Below, in pieces: positions 53,018 to 62,434 of a DNA stretch of 64,000 nt. The position numbers and the translations under genes are program-made. How positions within the stretch are numbered: the first letter of the stretch is position 1; every line of letters begins with the position of its first letter. The DNA is from Porphyromonas sp. (GTDB lineage Bacteria > Bacteroidota > Bacteroidia > Bacteroidales > Porphyromonadaceae), in NCBI GenBank assembly GCA_029983505.1, contig JASBZK010000003.1, positions 25,888 through 89,887 of the forward strand, read 5' to 3'. The notes under the pieces were generated by a model. The model worked only from the letters and a program-made list of their open reading frames with translations, did not search any database and was not told the origin of the DNA.

Positions 53018-54063
53018 AGTTTGAGTCGGGAATAGGTCTTTTCTCCAAAGAGATGATAACGGACTAAGAGCGAATGCGGGTACAGTTTGCCGTAGGCCTG
53101 ACGTTTGCCCGCTTCCTCTTCTTTGCTGCGGGGGACGCGTGTCTTGAGGTTCGCCCGCCAGGCCTTTGCCACTGCCAGCGCTTCTTTCAGCCCGTTCCTA
53201 TGGGGGATAAAAGACAGCGCGGCCACAAAGTCGAGGAAGAACCGTACAATGAGCGTAAGACTCCTTATGCCGTAAGCCGACGGGAGATTCTTCCGGAGCA
53301 TAAGGAGGTTATTGCGGAAGTTGAGGAAGGTCTTATGCGGATTGCTGCTGCTGAGCGTACCGCCGCCAAGGTGATAGACGACACTCGAGGGGACGACTGC
53401 CATACTGAACCCTTTGCGGTGCAGGCGCCAAGCGAGGTCGATCTCCTCCTGATACGCAAAGAAAGAGGCGTCAAACCCGCCTGCGTCGATGTAGGCTTCC
53501 GTGCGGATAAGCATACAGGCGCCTGTCGCCCAAAAGACAGGAGTAGGATAAACGCGGTAAGTGGGTTTGCCGTCGGTCTGAAAGGGCTCGATTGTCCCAA
53601 AGATACGCCCCCGGCAGAAGGGATACCCCAGTAGGTCCAAATAGCCGCCCATCGCTCCGGCGTACTCGAAGAGATTGTGGTCGCGGTCGGAGAGAATCGT
53701 AGGTTGGACAGCGACGGTTGCGGGGTTTCGGTCGAGTTGCCACACGAGCGGTTCGAGCCAGCGTCCTTGGACGCGCACGTCGTTATTGAGGAGCAATGTG
53801 TAGGGGTATCTTCGACCACTGTCCCAAAGCCCCTTAATCGCGCGATTGTACCCCTCTGCGAATCCGAAGTTTCGCTCCAGCGGGATGACCTCCACGCCGA
53901 GGCTTCTGGCAAAGTCTGCCGAGCCATCGGTGCTGCCGTTATCGGCGAGCAGGATGTCGGCTTCTTCCGAAGGGATACTCTGCACCACGGTCGGCAGGTA
54001 CTCTTTGAGAAGCGGGAGAGCATTCCAAGAGAGGATGATGACGACGGTTTTCTTGGTCTCCAT
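53014..54063 (-). CDS. Glycosyltransferase family 2 protein
   Basis: A 349-aa GT-A enzyme. The N-terminal fold has VVIILSWNALPLLKEYLP and the nucleotide-sugar motif ADNGSTDGSADFA (residues 40-52), then LERNFGFAEGYNRAI, typical of rhamnosyl- or related transferases acting on cell-surface glycans. A C-terminal hydrophobic segment near residue 270 may attach it to the membrane. It lies 3 bp after the LpxL-like gene. The acceptor is unknown. Confidence 0.88.
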   Translation of the reverse strand: METKKTVVIILSWNALPLLKEYLPTVVQSIPSEEADILLADNGSTDGSADFARSLGVEVIPLERNFGFAEGYNRAIKGLWDSGRRYPYTLLLNNDVRVQGRWLEPLVWQLDRNPATVAVQPTILSDRDHNLFEYAGAMGGYLDLLGYPFCRGRIFGTIEPFQTDGKPTYRVYPTPVFWATGACMLIRTEAYIDAGGFDASFFAYQEEIDLAWRLHRKGFSMAVVPSSVVYHLGGGTLSSSNPHKTFLNFRNNLLMLRKNLPSAYGIRSLTLIVRFFLDFVAALSFIPHRNGLKEALAVAKAWRANLKTRVPRSKEEEAGKRQAYGKLYPHSLLVRYHLFGEKTYSRLKL

Positions 54064-54066
54064 AGG

Positions 54067-54990
54067 TCAGAGGTTTATGCGGATGTTTTGGCGGTCAAAG
54101 TTCGGGTCGTTGGCTTTGCGCCACTCGAGGGTGTGTTTCCAGCGTTTGTGGCTCCAGAGCCACTGTTCCGGCGCCATAAGGATGTCTTTTTCGAGCAGTT
54201 CCATATACTTAATGGACAGATCCCCTTTGGCGAGGGAGGAGGCGTCTTTGGTGATGAGCTCGAGCGTGACCTCGTAGTGTCCGCGTTTTGTTTGGCGTGA
54301 ATGGGTGTAGATGACGGGAGCGCTTAGTGCGGATGCCAGTCTTTCGGCTCCCGTGAACGTCGCCGTGGGCTGTCCCAAAAAGCGGGTGTAGAGATTGATG
54401 CTGCCATACGGAGGCTCTTGGTCGGCTGCGAAGATGTAGGTGCGGTTTATGGGGTCTCTTCTGTGAGAGACGATGTACGACCCCGCTTCGTTTTTGTCCA
54501 AAAGGCGGCTTCCGAACTTGCTTCTCAGTCGAGAGAAGACCTCATTACTTACTCCGTGCTGGCGCTTGTAGAGGACGTTGAACTCGGTGTCGCAAAAGAG
54601 ATTGAAGCCCGTGTAGTACTCCCAGTTGCCTAAGTGTCCGATTAGGAGAAAGAGATTATGGTGTCCCTCGCGGTGCAATTCCTCGAAGATCTCGGGATTG
54701 GTCACCACGGCGTGTCCGGCAAAACGCTTTTCGTCAAACCCCGCGAGCATGAAGTACTCCACCGCCAAGTCGGCAAGATGTCGGTAAAAGGGCTTGATGT
54801 ATTTTTTGCCCTCTTTGCCGAACACCCTTGTCAGCTGACCGCGCACCGTGCCAAGACGGTAGCGGAATACTCTCCGGAGCAGAAAAGCCGCCACATCTGC
54901 CCACAGATAGTGCCACCACGCGGGGAGCAGACCGATGAGGTGCATCAAGCCGTAAAGCAGATTGCCGGTAAACGTGCGCTTGTCGCTCAT
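54067..54990 (-). CDS. Lipid A biosynthesis acyltransferase (LpxL/HtrB family)
   Basis: A 307-aa inner-membrane-associated acyltransferase that would add a secondary acyl chain to lipid A. The catalytic HX4E motif is IGHLGNWEYYTG (about residue 118), followed by NVLYKRQ, and DQEPPYGSINLY, which fits the family. It starts the LpxL-GT2-lipoprotein unit. Intergenic element I lies just upstream, with its T run only about 10 bp from the start codon. Confidence 0.9.
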   Translation of the reverse strand: MSDKRTFTGNLLYGLMHLIGLLPAWWHYLWADVAAFLLRRVFRYRLGTVRGQLTRVFGKEGKKYIKPFYRHLADLAVEYFMLAGFDEKRFAGHAVVTNPEIFEELHREGHHNLFLLIGHLGNWEYYTGFNLFCDTEFNVLYKRQHGVSNEVFSRLRSKFGSRLLDKNEAGSYIVSHRRDPINRTYIFAADQEPPYGSINLYTRFLGQPTATFTGAERLASALSAPVIYTHSRQTKRGHYEVTLELITKDASSLAKGDLSIKYMELLEKDILMAPEQWLWSHKRWKHTLEWRKANDPNFDRQNIRINL

Positions 54991-55013
54991 TTTAGGGAAG
55001 AGTCAAAAAAAGA

Positions 55014-55093
55014 GATACAGACCGAGAGGGAATCCTCGTACGTGCCGAGATGCCGTCGTGGTACAGACTGGGGAGATCTTGAGATACAGACCA
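55014..55093. repeat. Four-box 23-bp-pitch intergenic element, copy I (all forward)
   Basis: Boxes begin at 55014 (GATACAGACC), 55037 (CGTACGTGCC), 55060 (GGTACAGACT) and 55083 (GATACAGACC), all in one orientation and exactly 23 bp apart. It fills the 164-bp gap between mtaB and the LpxL-like gene. Confidence 0.85.
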
Positions 55094-55154
55094 AGATTTT
55101 GGCGCTCTCGGTATCGCGGTTCGCATAGGAGATAGGTCTCGCACAGAGTGCACT

Positions 55155-56489
55155 TTAGAAGGGTAGAATTTCGGCAGCGGCGACTTCGGCTTCTTCTGTC
55201 ATCCCTGTAAGCCGAACCGGCGTGACGATTCCGAGATGGTCGGCCACCTCAGAGTGGCGGACTCGGACGTAGTTTTCCGTAAAGCCGTACATCTGTCCGT
55301 CTTTTACCGCATGCTCCCACAGCACTTTGTGTGCGGAGCCTATTTGACTAACGATGAAGTCGAGATGTTTCTTCTCGCTGATCTCTAAGAGAACGTGACT
55401 GCGCCTGTGCTTCTCTTCTTGAGAAACGGAGTAGGGGATGGCGAGCGCATCGGTGCCGGGGCGCTCGGAGTAGGGGAAGACGTGCAGTTTGGTGACGGGA
55501 AGCGAGTCGATGAACGCCCGACCGTCTTCGAAGCAGTCCGCCGTCTCTCCTCTTGCTCCCACTATGACATCCACACCGATGAAAGCCTCAGGCATAGCGT
55601 CTTTGATGAGGCGGATTTTTTCCTCGAAGACCTCTCTGCGGTACCTCCGGCGCATCAAGCCGAGTACTTCATTTGACCCCGATTGCAGGGGAATGTGGAA
55701 GTGAGGGGCAAAACGGCGGGAAGCGGAGACGAAATCGATGATTTCCGGTGTCAAGAGGTTCGGCTCTATGGAAGAGATCCGGTAGCGCTCTATGCCCTCC
55801 ACTTCGTCGAGGGCGCGGATGAGGTCGAGGAAAGTGTCGCCCGTGGACTTGCCGAAGTCCCCTACGTTTACGCCCGTGAGGACGATCTCCTTACCGCCCT
55901 CTTCCGCTACCCCTCGCGCTTGAGTTATGAGGTCGGCGATAGAGCCGTTACGGCTCTTGCCTCTCGCTTTGGGTATGGTGCAGTAGCTGCACCTGTAGTC
56001 GCACCCGTCCTGCACTTTCAGGAAATGGCGCGTGCGTCCCTCCGCAGAAACGGAGGGGACGAAAGTGTCCGCTTCCCCTATCGGTGTGGTAAGGACGTGC
56101 TGGTCAAACGGAAGCTCGCCTTTCTCGATCATCAAGAGATACTTGACGAGGTCTCCTTTCTGCGCCGCTCCGAGTACGAGATCCACGCCGTCGATTTTGG
56201 AGATCTCCCCGGGTTTCAACTGGGCGTAGCACCCGGTGACGATGATGTGCGCCCGAGGGTTCTCCCTGTGCAGGCGGTGAATGAGCTGGCGGCTCTTTTT
56301 ATCCGCCATCTCGGTCACGGAGCACGTGTTGACGAGGCAGAAATCCGCTTCTTCGCCCTTTTCTGCCACTTCCATACCCAAGTCGCGGGTAAGAAGCCTC
56401 CCGAGGTGAGAGGTTTCGGCGAAATTGAGTTTGCACCCCAAGGTACTGAAGTGTACTTTTTTGCCTTCAAAGGCTTCTGTTCCTGTCAT
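55155..56489 (-). CDS. mtaB: tRNA t6A37 methylthiotransferase MtaB
   Basis: A radical SAM methylthiotransferase that converts t6A37 to ms2t6A37 in tRNAs. The N-terminal domain has conserved cysteines (STLGCKLNF, NTCSVTEMA, TGCYAQLKP), the radical SAM motif is DGCDYRCSYCTIPKARG, and a C-terminal TRAM domain is present (MYGFTENYVRVR). The 444-aa length and the GCKLN motif distinguish MtaB from MiaB and RimO. It overlaps dgt by 4 bp. Confidence 0.93.
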   Translation of the reverse strand: MTGTEAFEGKKVHFSTLGCKLNFAETSHLGRLLTRDLGMEVAEKGEEADFCLVNTCSVTEMADKKSRQLIHRLHRENPRAHIIVTGCYAQLKPGEISKIDGVDLVLGAAQKGDLVKYLLMIEKGELPFDQHVLTTPIGEADTFVPSVSAEGRTRHFLKVQDGCDYRCSYCTIPKARGKSRNGSIADLITQARGVAEEGGKEIVLTGVNVGDFGKSTGDTFLDLIRALDEVEGIERYRISSIEPNLLTPEIIDFVSASRRFAPHFHIPLQSGSNEVLGLMRRRYRREVFEEKIRLIKDAMPEAFIGVDVIVGARGETADCFEDGRAFIDSLPVTKLHVFPYSERPGTDALAIPYSVSQEEKHRRSHVLLEISEKKHLDFIVSQIGSAHKVLWEHAVKDGQMYGFTENYVRVRHSEVADHLGIVTPVRLTGMTEEAEVAAAEILPF

Positions 56490-57829
56490 ATTGCGGGAAT
56501 ACTCATTCCGGTAAACTTACGGTAAAGGTCAAGTGCGTACACGTCCGTCATGCCGCTGATATAGTCCAAAGCCGACTGGATCTTCCCGTAGAGGGTAGGT
56601 TCGTGCATACTGTACTGCTCGGGGATGCGCTTGAACCAAAGCTCCGAATACTTCCGCTCGGGGTGCAGCTGCGCCTCTATAAGCGTGTCGAGGATGTACT
56701 CGAAGATGCGGAAGCCCGCGAACTCAATGTCCAGCACTTCTTTGGCGAAGTAAATTTTCTCGAAAGCCACACTCCTGGCCTCATAGTAGGCGTCATAGAG
56801 TCTCTTGGGAAGCGATTCGACGAGAGAGGTCTGCATCGTGCCGGAGAGGATTTCGTCTTCGTGTTCCAGGAAGACGCGTACCGAAGCGAGGACGAGGGTA
56901 TTGATGACTTTGGAGCGGTAATAGGCCACTTTCTCATTGATGTCCGTGACCTCCGGATGGCTCCCCTTGGTCAAGCCTTTTTCTTCTTCCGTCAGGAACC
57001 CGAGCAACAATTCCTCTACCTCCTTGAAGGAAAGAATCTTCATCTTGAACGCGTCTTCGAGGTCCATAATCTGGTAGCAGATGTCATCGGCAGCCTCGAC
57101 GAGGTACACCAAAGGGTGGCGGGCATATTTGACAGGCTCGCCCTCTCCGGAGAGCTTCAAGATGCCGAGCGCTTCGGCCACTTTGCGGTAAGACTCTTCT
57201 TCGGTCTTAAAGAAGCCGAACTTCCCGTGCCCTCCGCTCGAGAGAGAAGAGTAGGGATACTTGACCACTGAGGCGAGCGTGGGATAAGTGAGGACGAAAC
57301 CGCCTTCCCGTCTCCCTTCAAACGCGTGGGTGAGGAGGCGGAAAGCGTTGGCGTTGCCTTCGAAGGCGGAGAAGTCTTCCCACCGACCGCCCTCGTCGCG
57401 TACTTCCTTCTCAAACCGTTTCCCTTTACCCTCTATAAAATAGGCCGTAATCGCTCTCTCTCCCGCGTGACCAAAGGGGGGATTGCCCATATCGTGAGCG
57501 ATGCAGGCGGCTGAGACGATCGAGCCGATGTCCGAGTAGTCGAACCACAGAGACGGGTCACGCTCTTTGAGATGCCGACCGATCTCGTTCCCGAGGGAGC
57601 GTCCGAGGCAGCTTACCTCAAGGGAGTGGGTAAGCCTATTGTGGACAAAGATTCGCCCCGGCAAGGGGAATACCTGCGTCTTATTCTGCAGGCGTCTGAA
57701 CGGGGGCGAAAAAATCAGACGGTCGTAATCGCGCTGAAAGTCCGTACGGTTGGTTTGTGTCGGGGCATACGCTTCGAGTCCGAAACGGGTGTCGCTGATG
57801 AGCTTGTCCCACTGCATTATCCGGGTCAT
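56486..57829 (-). CDS. dgt: Deoxyguanosinetriphosphate triphosphohydrolase-like protein
   Basis: A 447-aa HD-domain dNTPase that hydrolyses dGTP to deoxyguanosine and triphosphate. RDYDRLIFSPPFRRLQNKTQ near the N-terminus, HNRLTHSLEVS and the HD metal motif HDMGNPPFGHAGERA are present. It overlaps cobB and mtaB by 4 bp each; an internal Met5 is an alternative start. Confidence 0.92.
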   Translation of the reverse strand: MTRIMQWDKLISDTRFGLEAYAPTQTNRTDFQRDYDRLIFSPPFRRLQNKTQVFPLPGRIFVHNRLTHSLEVSCLGRSLGNEIGRHLKERDPSLWFDYSDIGSIVSAACIAHDMGNPPFGHAGERAITAYFIEGKGKRFEKEVRDEGGRWEDFSAFEGNANAFRLLTHAFEGRREGGFVLTYPTLASVVKYPYSSLSSGGHGKFGFFKTEEESYRKVAEALGILKLSGEGEPVKYARHPLVYLVEAADDICYQIMDLEDAFKMKILSFKEVEELLLGFLTEEEKGLTKGSHPEVTDINEKVAYYRSKVINTLVLASVRVFLEHEDEILSGTMQTSLVESLPKRLYDAYYEARSVAFEKIYFAKEVLDIEFAGFRIFEYILDTLIEAQLHPERKYSELWFKRIPEQYSMHEPTLYGKIQSALDYISGMTDVYALDLYRKFTGMSIPAI

Positions 57830-58518
57830 GATCTGAGTCTCTTGATAAGAACCTTCATTCCCTCAGACGCAGACAACTGTATCTGCTCAAACTTCCGATA
57901 AGGGGACTGGACGGGCTTGGGGTCGATGACGTAGCACGGGACCCCATCCGGTACGTAATAGAGGAGACCGGCCACGGGATAGACGTTGAGACTTGAGCCG
58001 ATGACGACGAATAGGTCTGCCTTTTCGGTTTCCTTCATGGCTTTGGTGTAGTTCGGGACATCTTCCCCGAAGTAGACAATAAAGGGTCTCAAAAGGTGTC
58101 CGCGTTCGTCCTTGTCTCCGGGGTTTATCTCAAGCGTGTCATTTGGAAGCGGGACGGGGAGATTCGGTCGGTCTATGGTGCAGGCCTTCATCAGTTCGCC
58201 ATGCAGGTGGAGTACATTGCTGCTCCCCGCTCTCTCGTGAAGGTCGTCGATATTTTGGGTCAAAATAACCACTTCGTAATCTTTCTCCAGCTCTGCGAGG
58301 AGACGGTGTCCGAGGTTCGGCTCCGCCTTTTGAAGATTTCGGCGGAGTATATTGGCGAAGTCGTAGACCGCTTTCGGATTGCGCTCAAGGGCTTCGTGGG
58401 TGGCGACTTCGGCGACGGGGTGGTTTTCCCACAGCCCGTCGGCGTCCCTGAACGTACTCAGCCCGCTCTCGGCACTGATGCCGGCGCCCGTAAGGACGAC
58501 TATTCTTTTCTTTCCCAT
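57826..58518 (-). CDS. cobB: NAD-dependent protein deacylase (sirtuin)
   Basis: A 230-aa Sir2-family enzyme that removes acyl groups from lysines using NAD. The motifs are LTGAGISAESGLSTFRD (residues 9-25), TQNIDDLHERAG and the catalytic His in VLHLHGEL. Unlike E. coli CobB it has no CxxC zinc pairs: only two cysteines occur after the catalytic His, far apart. It starts the cobB-dgt-mtaB operon, overlapping dgt by 4 bp. Confidence 0.9.
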   Translation of the reverse strand: MGKKRIVVLTGAGISAESGLSTFRDADGLWENHPVAEVATHEALERNPKAVYDFANILRRNLQKAEPNLGHRLLAELEKDYEVVILTQNIDDLHERAGSSNVLHLHGELMKACTIDRPNLPVPLPNDTLEINPGDKDERGHLLRPFIVYFGEDVPNYTKAMKETEKADLFVVIGSSLNVYPVAGLLYYVPDGVPCYVIDPKPVQSPYRKFEQIQLSASEGMKVLIKRLRS

Positions 58519-58549
58519 TCCTGATGAAAAATTACTTTTGTTCCTTGCA

Positions 58550-58557
58550 CAAAGGTA
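58550..58557 (-). promoter_or_regulatory. Putative -7 box for cobB-dgt-mtaB
   Basis: Minus strand TACCTTTG, 32 bp before the cobB start; no -33 match at normal spacing. Confidence 0.5.
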
Positions 58558-58588
58558 CCAAAACCATACCCAACCGCCGTTTTAATCT

Positions 58589-58668
58589 CGGTACGGCCGA
58601 AGTGTGGCGCTTGGTCTGTACTTCGAGTAAAGCCGGTACGGACCGAAAAAAGTTTTTTGGTCCGTACC
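58589..58668. repeat. Four-box 23-bp-pitch intergenic element, copy J
   Basis: Boxes begin at 58589, 58612, 58635 and 58658 with orientations - - + -. The + - pair GGTACGGACC (58635) and GGTCCGTACC (58659) is a perfect 10-bp inverted repeat around AAAAAAGTTTTT. It lies between the feo genes and cobB and may end the feo transcript. Confidence 0.9.
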
Positions 58669-58687
58669 AAAGTTTGCCCCACTTCTC

Positions 58688-58873
58688 TCAGAAAATGTCT
58701 ATCGGGGTGTGGGGCTCCTTGGAAGCAGACTTTGCTCCCGAGCAAGAGCCGGACGTGGGTTTGATGCAGGAGTCGCAGGCAGAGTTTTTGCCTTTGAGTA
58801 TCAGGAAGAGCTTTCGCCCTGCCCAAAGGAGGGCTAAGAGCAGGATAAGCCCGACGAGTATATTTTGGAGCAT
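58688..58873 (-). CDS. FeoB-associated Cys-rich membrane protein
   Basis: A 61-aa protein with one N-terminal transmembrane segment (QNILVGLILLLALLWAG, residues 3-19) and a cytosolic tail with cysteines (SACDSCIKPTSGSCSG). This matches the small FeoB-associated Cys-rich family found beside feoB in Bacteroidetes and Firmicutes, proposed to help FeoB in ferrous iron transport. It is 10 bp downstream of feoB. Confidence 0.88.
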   Translation of the reverse strand: MLQNILVGLILLLALLWAGRKLFLILKGKNSACDSCIKPTSGSCSGAKSASKEPHTPIDIF

Positions 58874-58883
58874 AAAACTAATA

Positions 58884-61277
58884 TCAAACGATTAGGGTCA
58901 CGAGGAAGGCTATAATCCAAGCGACAGCCGTCGAATAGACGACTTGAAAAAGCGCCCATCTCCAAGACCCGCTCTCTCTCTTCACGGCCACTACGGAGGC
59001 GACGCACGGGAAGTACAGCAAAGCAAAGACCATAAAAGCGAGGGCAGTTTCCGTAGAGAAGGCCGGTGTCCCGTCGGAGAGCTTGGCCTCTCTTAGCTTC
59101 ATCCCGAGGTGTCCGAAGTCATCAGAGTCGTCGCCCGAGTACAGTACCCCGATCGTGGAGACGATGACCTCTTTTGCAGCCGTGCCCGTGAGCAGTGCCA
59201 CGGTCATTTTCCAGTCGAAGTGCAGAGGCGCAAAGACCGGCTGCACCGCTTTCCCCAATCGCCCGATGTAGGACTGTTCTTGCACTTCCGAAGCCGTCAT
59301 CCTCCCGGCTTCGGTAGGTCTCGGGAAGTACCCGAGGCCCCAGATAATGATGGAAGCAAAGAGAATCGTGGTACCCATCTTGGTGAGGTACTGCTTGCTC
59401 CGCTCCCACATGTGAAGAAGCACGCTGATGCCGGTAGGGATGCGGTAGGGCGGCAGCTCCATCACGAACGGGGTGTCCTCCCCGGTGAACATATAGCGCT
59501 TCATCAAGAGCGCACTCCCCACAGCTACTCCCACGCCAAGGATATACAGGGCAAAGAGGATAAGTCCGGCTTTATCCGGGAAAAAAGTTCCCGCGATGAG
59601 AATATAGATCGGCAGACGGGCCGAGCAACTCATAAACGGCGTAATGAGCATCGTCATCAGACGGGCGTTGCGGCTCTCAATCGTCCGTGTCGCCATAATG
59701 GCGGGGACGTTGCACCCGAAGCCCATCAATAGGGGTATGAAAGACTTGCCGTGCAGACCTATGCCGTGCATAATCCTATCCATCAGAAAGGCGGCTCTCG
59801 AAAGGTACCCCGTGTCTTCCATCAGCGCAATGCAGAGGTAGAGTATGACGATATTCGGGAGAAAAACGAGTACGCCGCCCACGCCGGAGATAATCCCGTC
59901 GACGAGGAGATCCCTCAGAGACCCCGCCGGCATCAGGGCGGAAATGTGTGCGCCGACCCACGCCAAGCCGGCTTCGATCCAGTCCATCGGGTACTGCCCG
60001 AGCGTAAAGGTGAGCTGGAAAGAGAGGAACATAATGAGTACAAAGATAGGGTACCCCCATACTTTGTCGGTCAGTAGGCGGTCGAAGCGATGTTGGCGCT
60101 CGCGGTCTTCTGCGCTTCCAATGCGGAGGGTCTCTTGGAGGGCTCCTCTGACGAAGCCGTACCGTCCTCCGAGGATGCTCTGTTGGAGATCAAGACCGGA
60201 GGATTTGGTGTAATTCCGTCCCGCGGCTTTGGTTCGGGTGAGGAGATAGTCTCCTTTGGGGACCTCCTTTGTCACGATGTCCTTGAAGGCTTCGTCTCCT
60301 TCGAGCAACTTGGTGGCAATGAACCTGGGGCGGAGCTTCCTCAGAGCCGGAGGGAAACTTTTCTCCACCTGCACGACCCCGTCCCTCACAAAAGTGATGG
60401 CTTCTTCGACGGCTTCCGGGTACTGTACGCCCACTACGCGGCGCGTCTCGGAGCGGTGTTCGTAGAGCTTGATGATTTCGGAGAAAAGTTCCTCTTTGCC
60501 CTCTCCTTTTTTGGCCACAGTGGGGACCATCGGCAGTCCGGTGAGGGTCTTGAGTGTTTCGAGATCCAAGACATTCTTTTCGCGCACAAACTCGTCCCAC
60601 ATATTGAGTGCGATGACCATAGGCAAGCCGCTCTCCAATATCTGGGTGGTGAGATACAGGTGTCGCTCGAGGTTGGTGGCATCTACCACGTTGAGTACCA
60701 CGTCGGGCTGATGCTCCCCAAAGAGACTGCTCTGGACGAAAGCCTCCTCCGGACTGTACGAAGAGAGCGAGTAGGTCCCCGGGAGGTCGGTCAGCTCAAA
60801 GCGGTACCCGTCTTGCTCATAAAAGGCTTCTTTGGCACCTACGGTCACTCCGGTATAATTGCCCACGTGTTCGTGTGCCCCGCTCACCATATTGAAGAGG
60901 GACGTTTTGCCGGCATTCGGATTTCCCACAAACGCTACCCTGATGGTCTTGGGGCTTTTCTTAAAGAGTCCCGCCGATTCGCCAAATCCCTCTTTTACGG
61001 TAAGATTACTGAGTGTGCTGAAGTCTTCCTGCGGGGTGAGGGCAGAGATCTCTTCTATGAGCTTAACCTCAATGGTGTCTGCTTCCTGCCTCCGGAGCGT
61101 GACGTGATAGCCGAGCAGATTATACTCGATCGGATCTTTGAGCGGGGCACTGCGGACCACGAGTACTTCTTCTCCGGGGACAAAGCCCATCTCCAGAAGC
61201 CTTTTGCGAAAGGCTCCCGCGGAGTGATGGGCTATGACCGTACAACGGTCACCGCTTCTAAGGTCTGATAATCTCAT
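58884..61277 (-). CDS. feoB: Ferrous iron transporter, FeoA-FeoB fusion
   Basis: A 797-aa inner-membrane Fe(II) permease. Residues 1-75 are a FeoA SH3-like domain (LRSGDRCTVIAHHSAG). The G domain has G1 GNPNAGKTS (118-126) and G3 DLPGTYSLSSYSPEE, followed by two gate regions (NCP-like GFGCNVPAIMATR) and about ten transmembrane helices. The FeoA-FeoB fusion is usual in Porphyromonas and Bacteroides. A consensus-like promoter precedes it. No Fur box was recognised by eye. Confidence 0.96.
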   Translation of the reverse strand: MRLSDLRSGDRCTVIAHHSAGAFRKRLLEMGFVPGEEVLVVRSAPLKDPIEYNLLGYHVTLRRQEADTIEVKLIEEISALTPQEDFSTLSNLTVKEGFGESAGLFKKSPKTIRVAFVGNPNAGKTSLFNMVSGAHEHVGNYTGVTVGAKEAFYEQDGYRFELTDLPGTYSLSSYSPEEAFVQSSLFGEHQPDVVLNVVDATNLERHLYLTTQILESGLPMVIALNMWDEFVREKNVLDLETLKTLTGLPMVPTVAKKGEGKEELFSEIIKLYEHRSETRRVVGVQYPEAVEEAITFVRDGVVQVEKSFPPALRKLRPRFIATKLLEGDEAFKDIVTKEVPKGDYLLTRTKAAGRNYTKSSGLDLQQSILGGRYGFVRGALQETLRIGSAEDRERQHRFDRLLTDKVWGYPIFVLIMFLSFQLTFTLGQYPMDWIEAGLAWVGAHISALMPAGSLRDLLVDGIISGVGGVLVFLPNIVILYLCIALMEDTGYLSRAAFLMDRIMHGIGLHGKSFIPLLMGFGCNVPAIMATRTIESRNARLMTMLITPFMSCSARLPIYILIAGTFFPDKAGLILFALYILGVGVAVGSALLMKRYMFTGEDTPFVMELPPYRIPTGISVLLHMWERSKQYLTKMGTTILFASIIIWGLGYFPRPTEAGRMTASEVQEQSYIGRLGKAVQPVFAPLHFDWKMTVALLTGTAAKEVIVSTIGVLYSGDDSDDFGHLGMKLREAKLSDGTPAFSTETALAFMVFALLYFPCVASVVAVKRESGSWRWALFQVVYSTAVAWIIAFLVTLIV

Positions 61278-61354
61278 GCAGGCTGAATATTTCTCCCCGG
61301 TCCTAAGTTAGTGCTGTGTGGATACAACGGCGATACGACTTCTCTTGTTCACTA

Positions 61355-61385
61355 CAAATATACGCCCCGCCCGCATTCTTTTCAA
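61355..61385 (-). promoter_or_regulatory. Promoter of feoB
   Basis: Minus strand -33 TTGA (61385-61382), 19-bp spacer, -7 TATATTTG (61362-61355), about 78 bp before the feoB start. This is a near-consensus Bacteroidetes promoter. Confidence 0.7.
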
Positions 61386-61430
61386 TCCCCATTACTTGGT
61401 ACTTCTCGTGCTTAGACGGAGAAGAGAAAA

Positions 61431-61510
61431 GGTACAGACCGGCGCTTGCAAAAGGTACGAACCGGGAAAGGAGAATGGTACAGACCGGGAAAACATTTTC
61501 GGTCTGTATG
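61431..61510. repeat. Four-box 23-bp-pitch intergenic element, copy K
   Basis: Boxes begin at 61431 (GGTACAGACC), 61454 (GGTACGAACC), 61477 (GGTACAGACC) and 61500 (reverse, GGTCTGTATG); orientations + + + -. The + - spacer GGAAAACATTTT is self-complementary. It lies between the glycosyltransferase stop and the feoB promoter (gap 61278-61531). Confidence 0.9.
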
Positions 61511-61531
61511 AGCTGAGAGGCGTGTGCGCAG

Positions 61532-62434
61532 TTATCTTTTGGACGAGAGATTGAATATCGAGAGCTGTTCCATCGGGACGCGCCCCATCTCCGAAGCAAC
61601 TTCCGAAAAGGTGCTGTTAGGCGTAGTAAGTATCATCCGCGTGTGTGACAGGGCGAGGAGCTCCCCGTAGCTCTCAATGACGTTTTCCGGGCTGCCGGGT
61701 TCGCTGATGGAGTGGATCGCAAAAACCCGGTTTCTGAAGATGGTCTGAAGCCGCTCCATTTCGTCTGAGTCTGTCGTGGCGAGGAAAAAAGAGGTCGTCG
61801 GATCGCGTTCGATCATTTTCTGCATCCGTTGGATGAAGAGCTCGGTGGGACTCTCGGCGTAGCTATTGGCATCGTTGGATCGACTGAGGTGCACGCCTAC
61901 CACGTTCTCGTGCCATCTGGACATCCGCGAGTTACGTACTCCGGTTACTTCCACGGTGGGGACGAGGTATCGGTATATCCGACTGTCGCGTTTCGTCAAG
62001 GTCTCGTTTGTGGACATCAGTACCCTCTCCCCATACTTGGAGCAGACTTCCCTAAGTGCCGCAGCGTACTCTTTGCCTTCGGTCACTAATCCGGTTACTT
62101 TGGGCGGAGGCAGTATGAGGTCATACTTCACGAAGACGAAAGGGGCAGAGAGGAAAAGGTTGTTCTTCCCGGGGATATCGTTAGTGATGCGGTCGGCGGT
62201 GGTCGCTTCGCGTATCGTAATGTGCTCCGGGACATACTTGGGTGACAGCGTGAAAAGCCGCTCCGATGGTGCGCTGAAGTCATCCGTGGTGAACCAAAGT
62301 ATCTCGACCCGCTTCTCCGTCTTTTCGGCAAAGAGATCTATGGCTGACGCAATGGTGCGTACGCGGCGCGCCACACCTCCGTAAGGGATGAGTGTGATGA
62401 ATCCGGAGGCATCTTTTCTCCAAAAAGCGGTCAT
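61532..62434 (-). CDS. Putative fucosyltransferase-like glycosyltransferase
   Basis: A 300-aa soluble protein. VVGVHLSRSNDANSY near residue 195 resembles the GVHIRRTD nucleotide-sugar motif of NodZ/O-fucosyltransferase-like enzymes, with the acidic residue changed, and is followed by ELFIQRMQKMIERD and FFLATTDSDEMERL. The likely role is surface polysaccharide synthesis. It overlaps the flippase gene by 4 bp, which supports that role. Donor sugar cannot be assigned. Confidence 0.72.
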   Translation of the reverse strand: MTAFWRKDASGFITLIPYGGVARRVRTIASAIDLFAEKTEKRVEILWFTTDDFSAPSERLFTLSPKYVPEHITIREATTADRITNDIPGKNNLFLSAPFVFVKYDLILPPPKVTGLVTEGKEYAAALREVCSKYGERVLMSTNETLTKRDSRIYRYLVPTVEVTGVRNSRMSRWHENVVGVHLSRSNDANSYAESPTELFIQRMQKMIERDPTTSFFLATTDSDEMERLQTIFRNRVFAIHSISEPGSPENVIESYGELLALSHTRMILTTPNSTFSEVASEMGRVPMEQLSIFNLSSKR

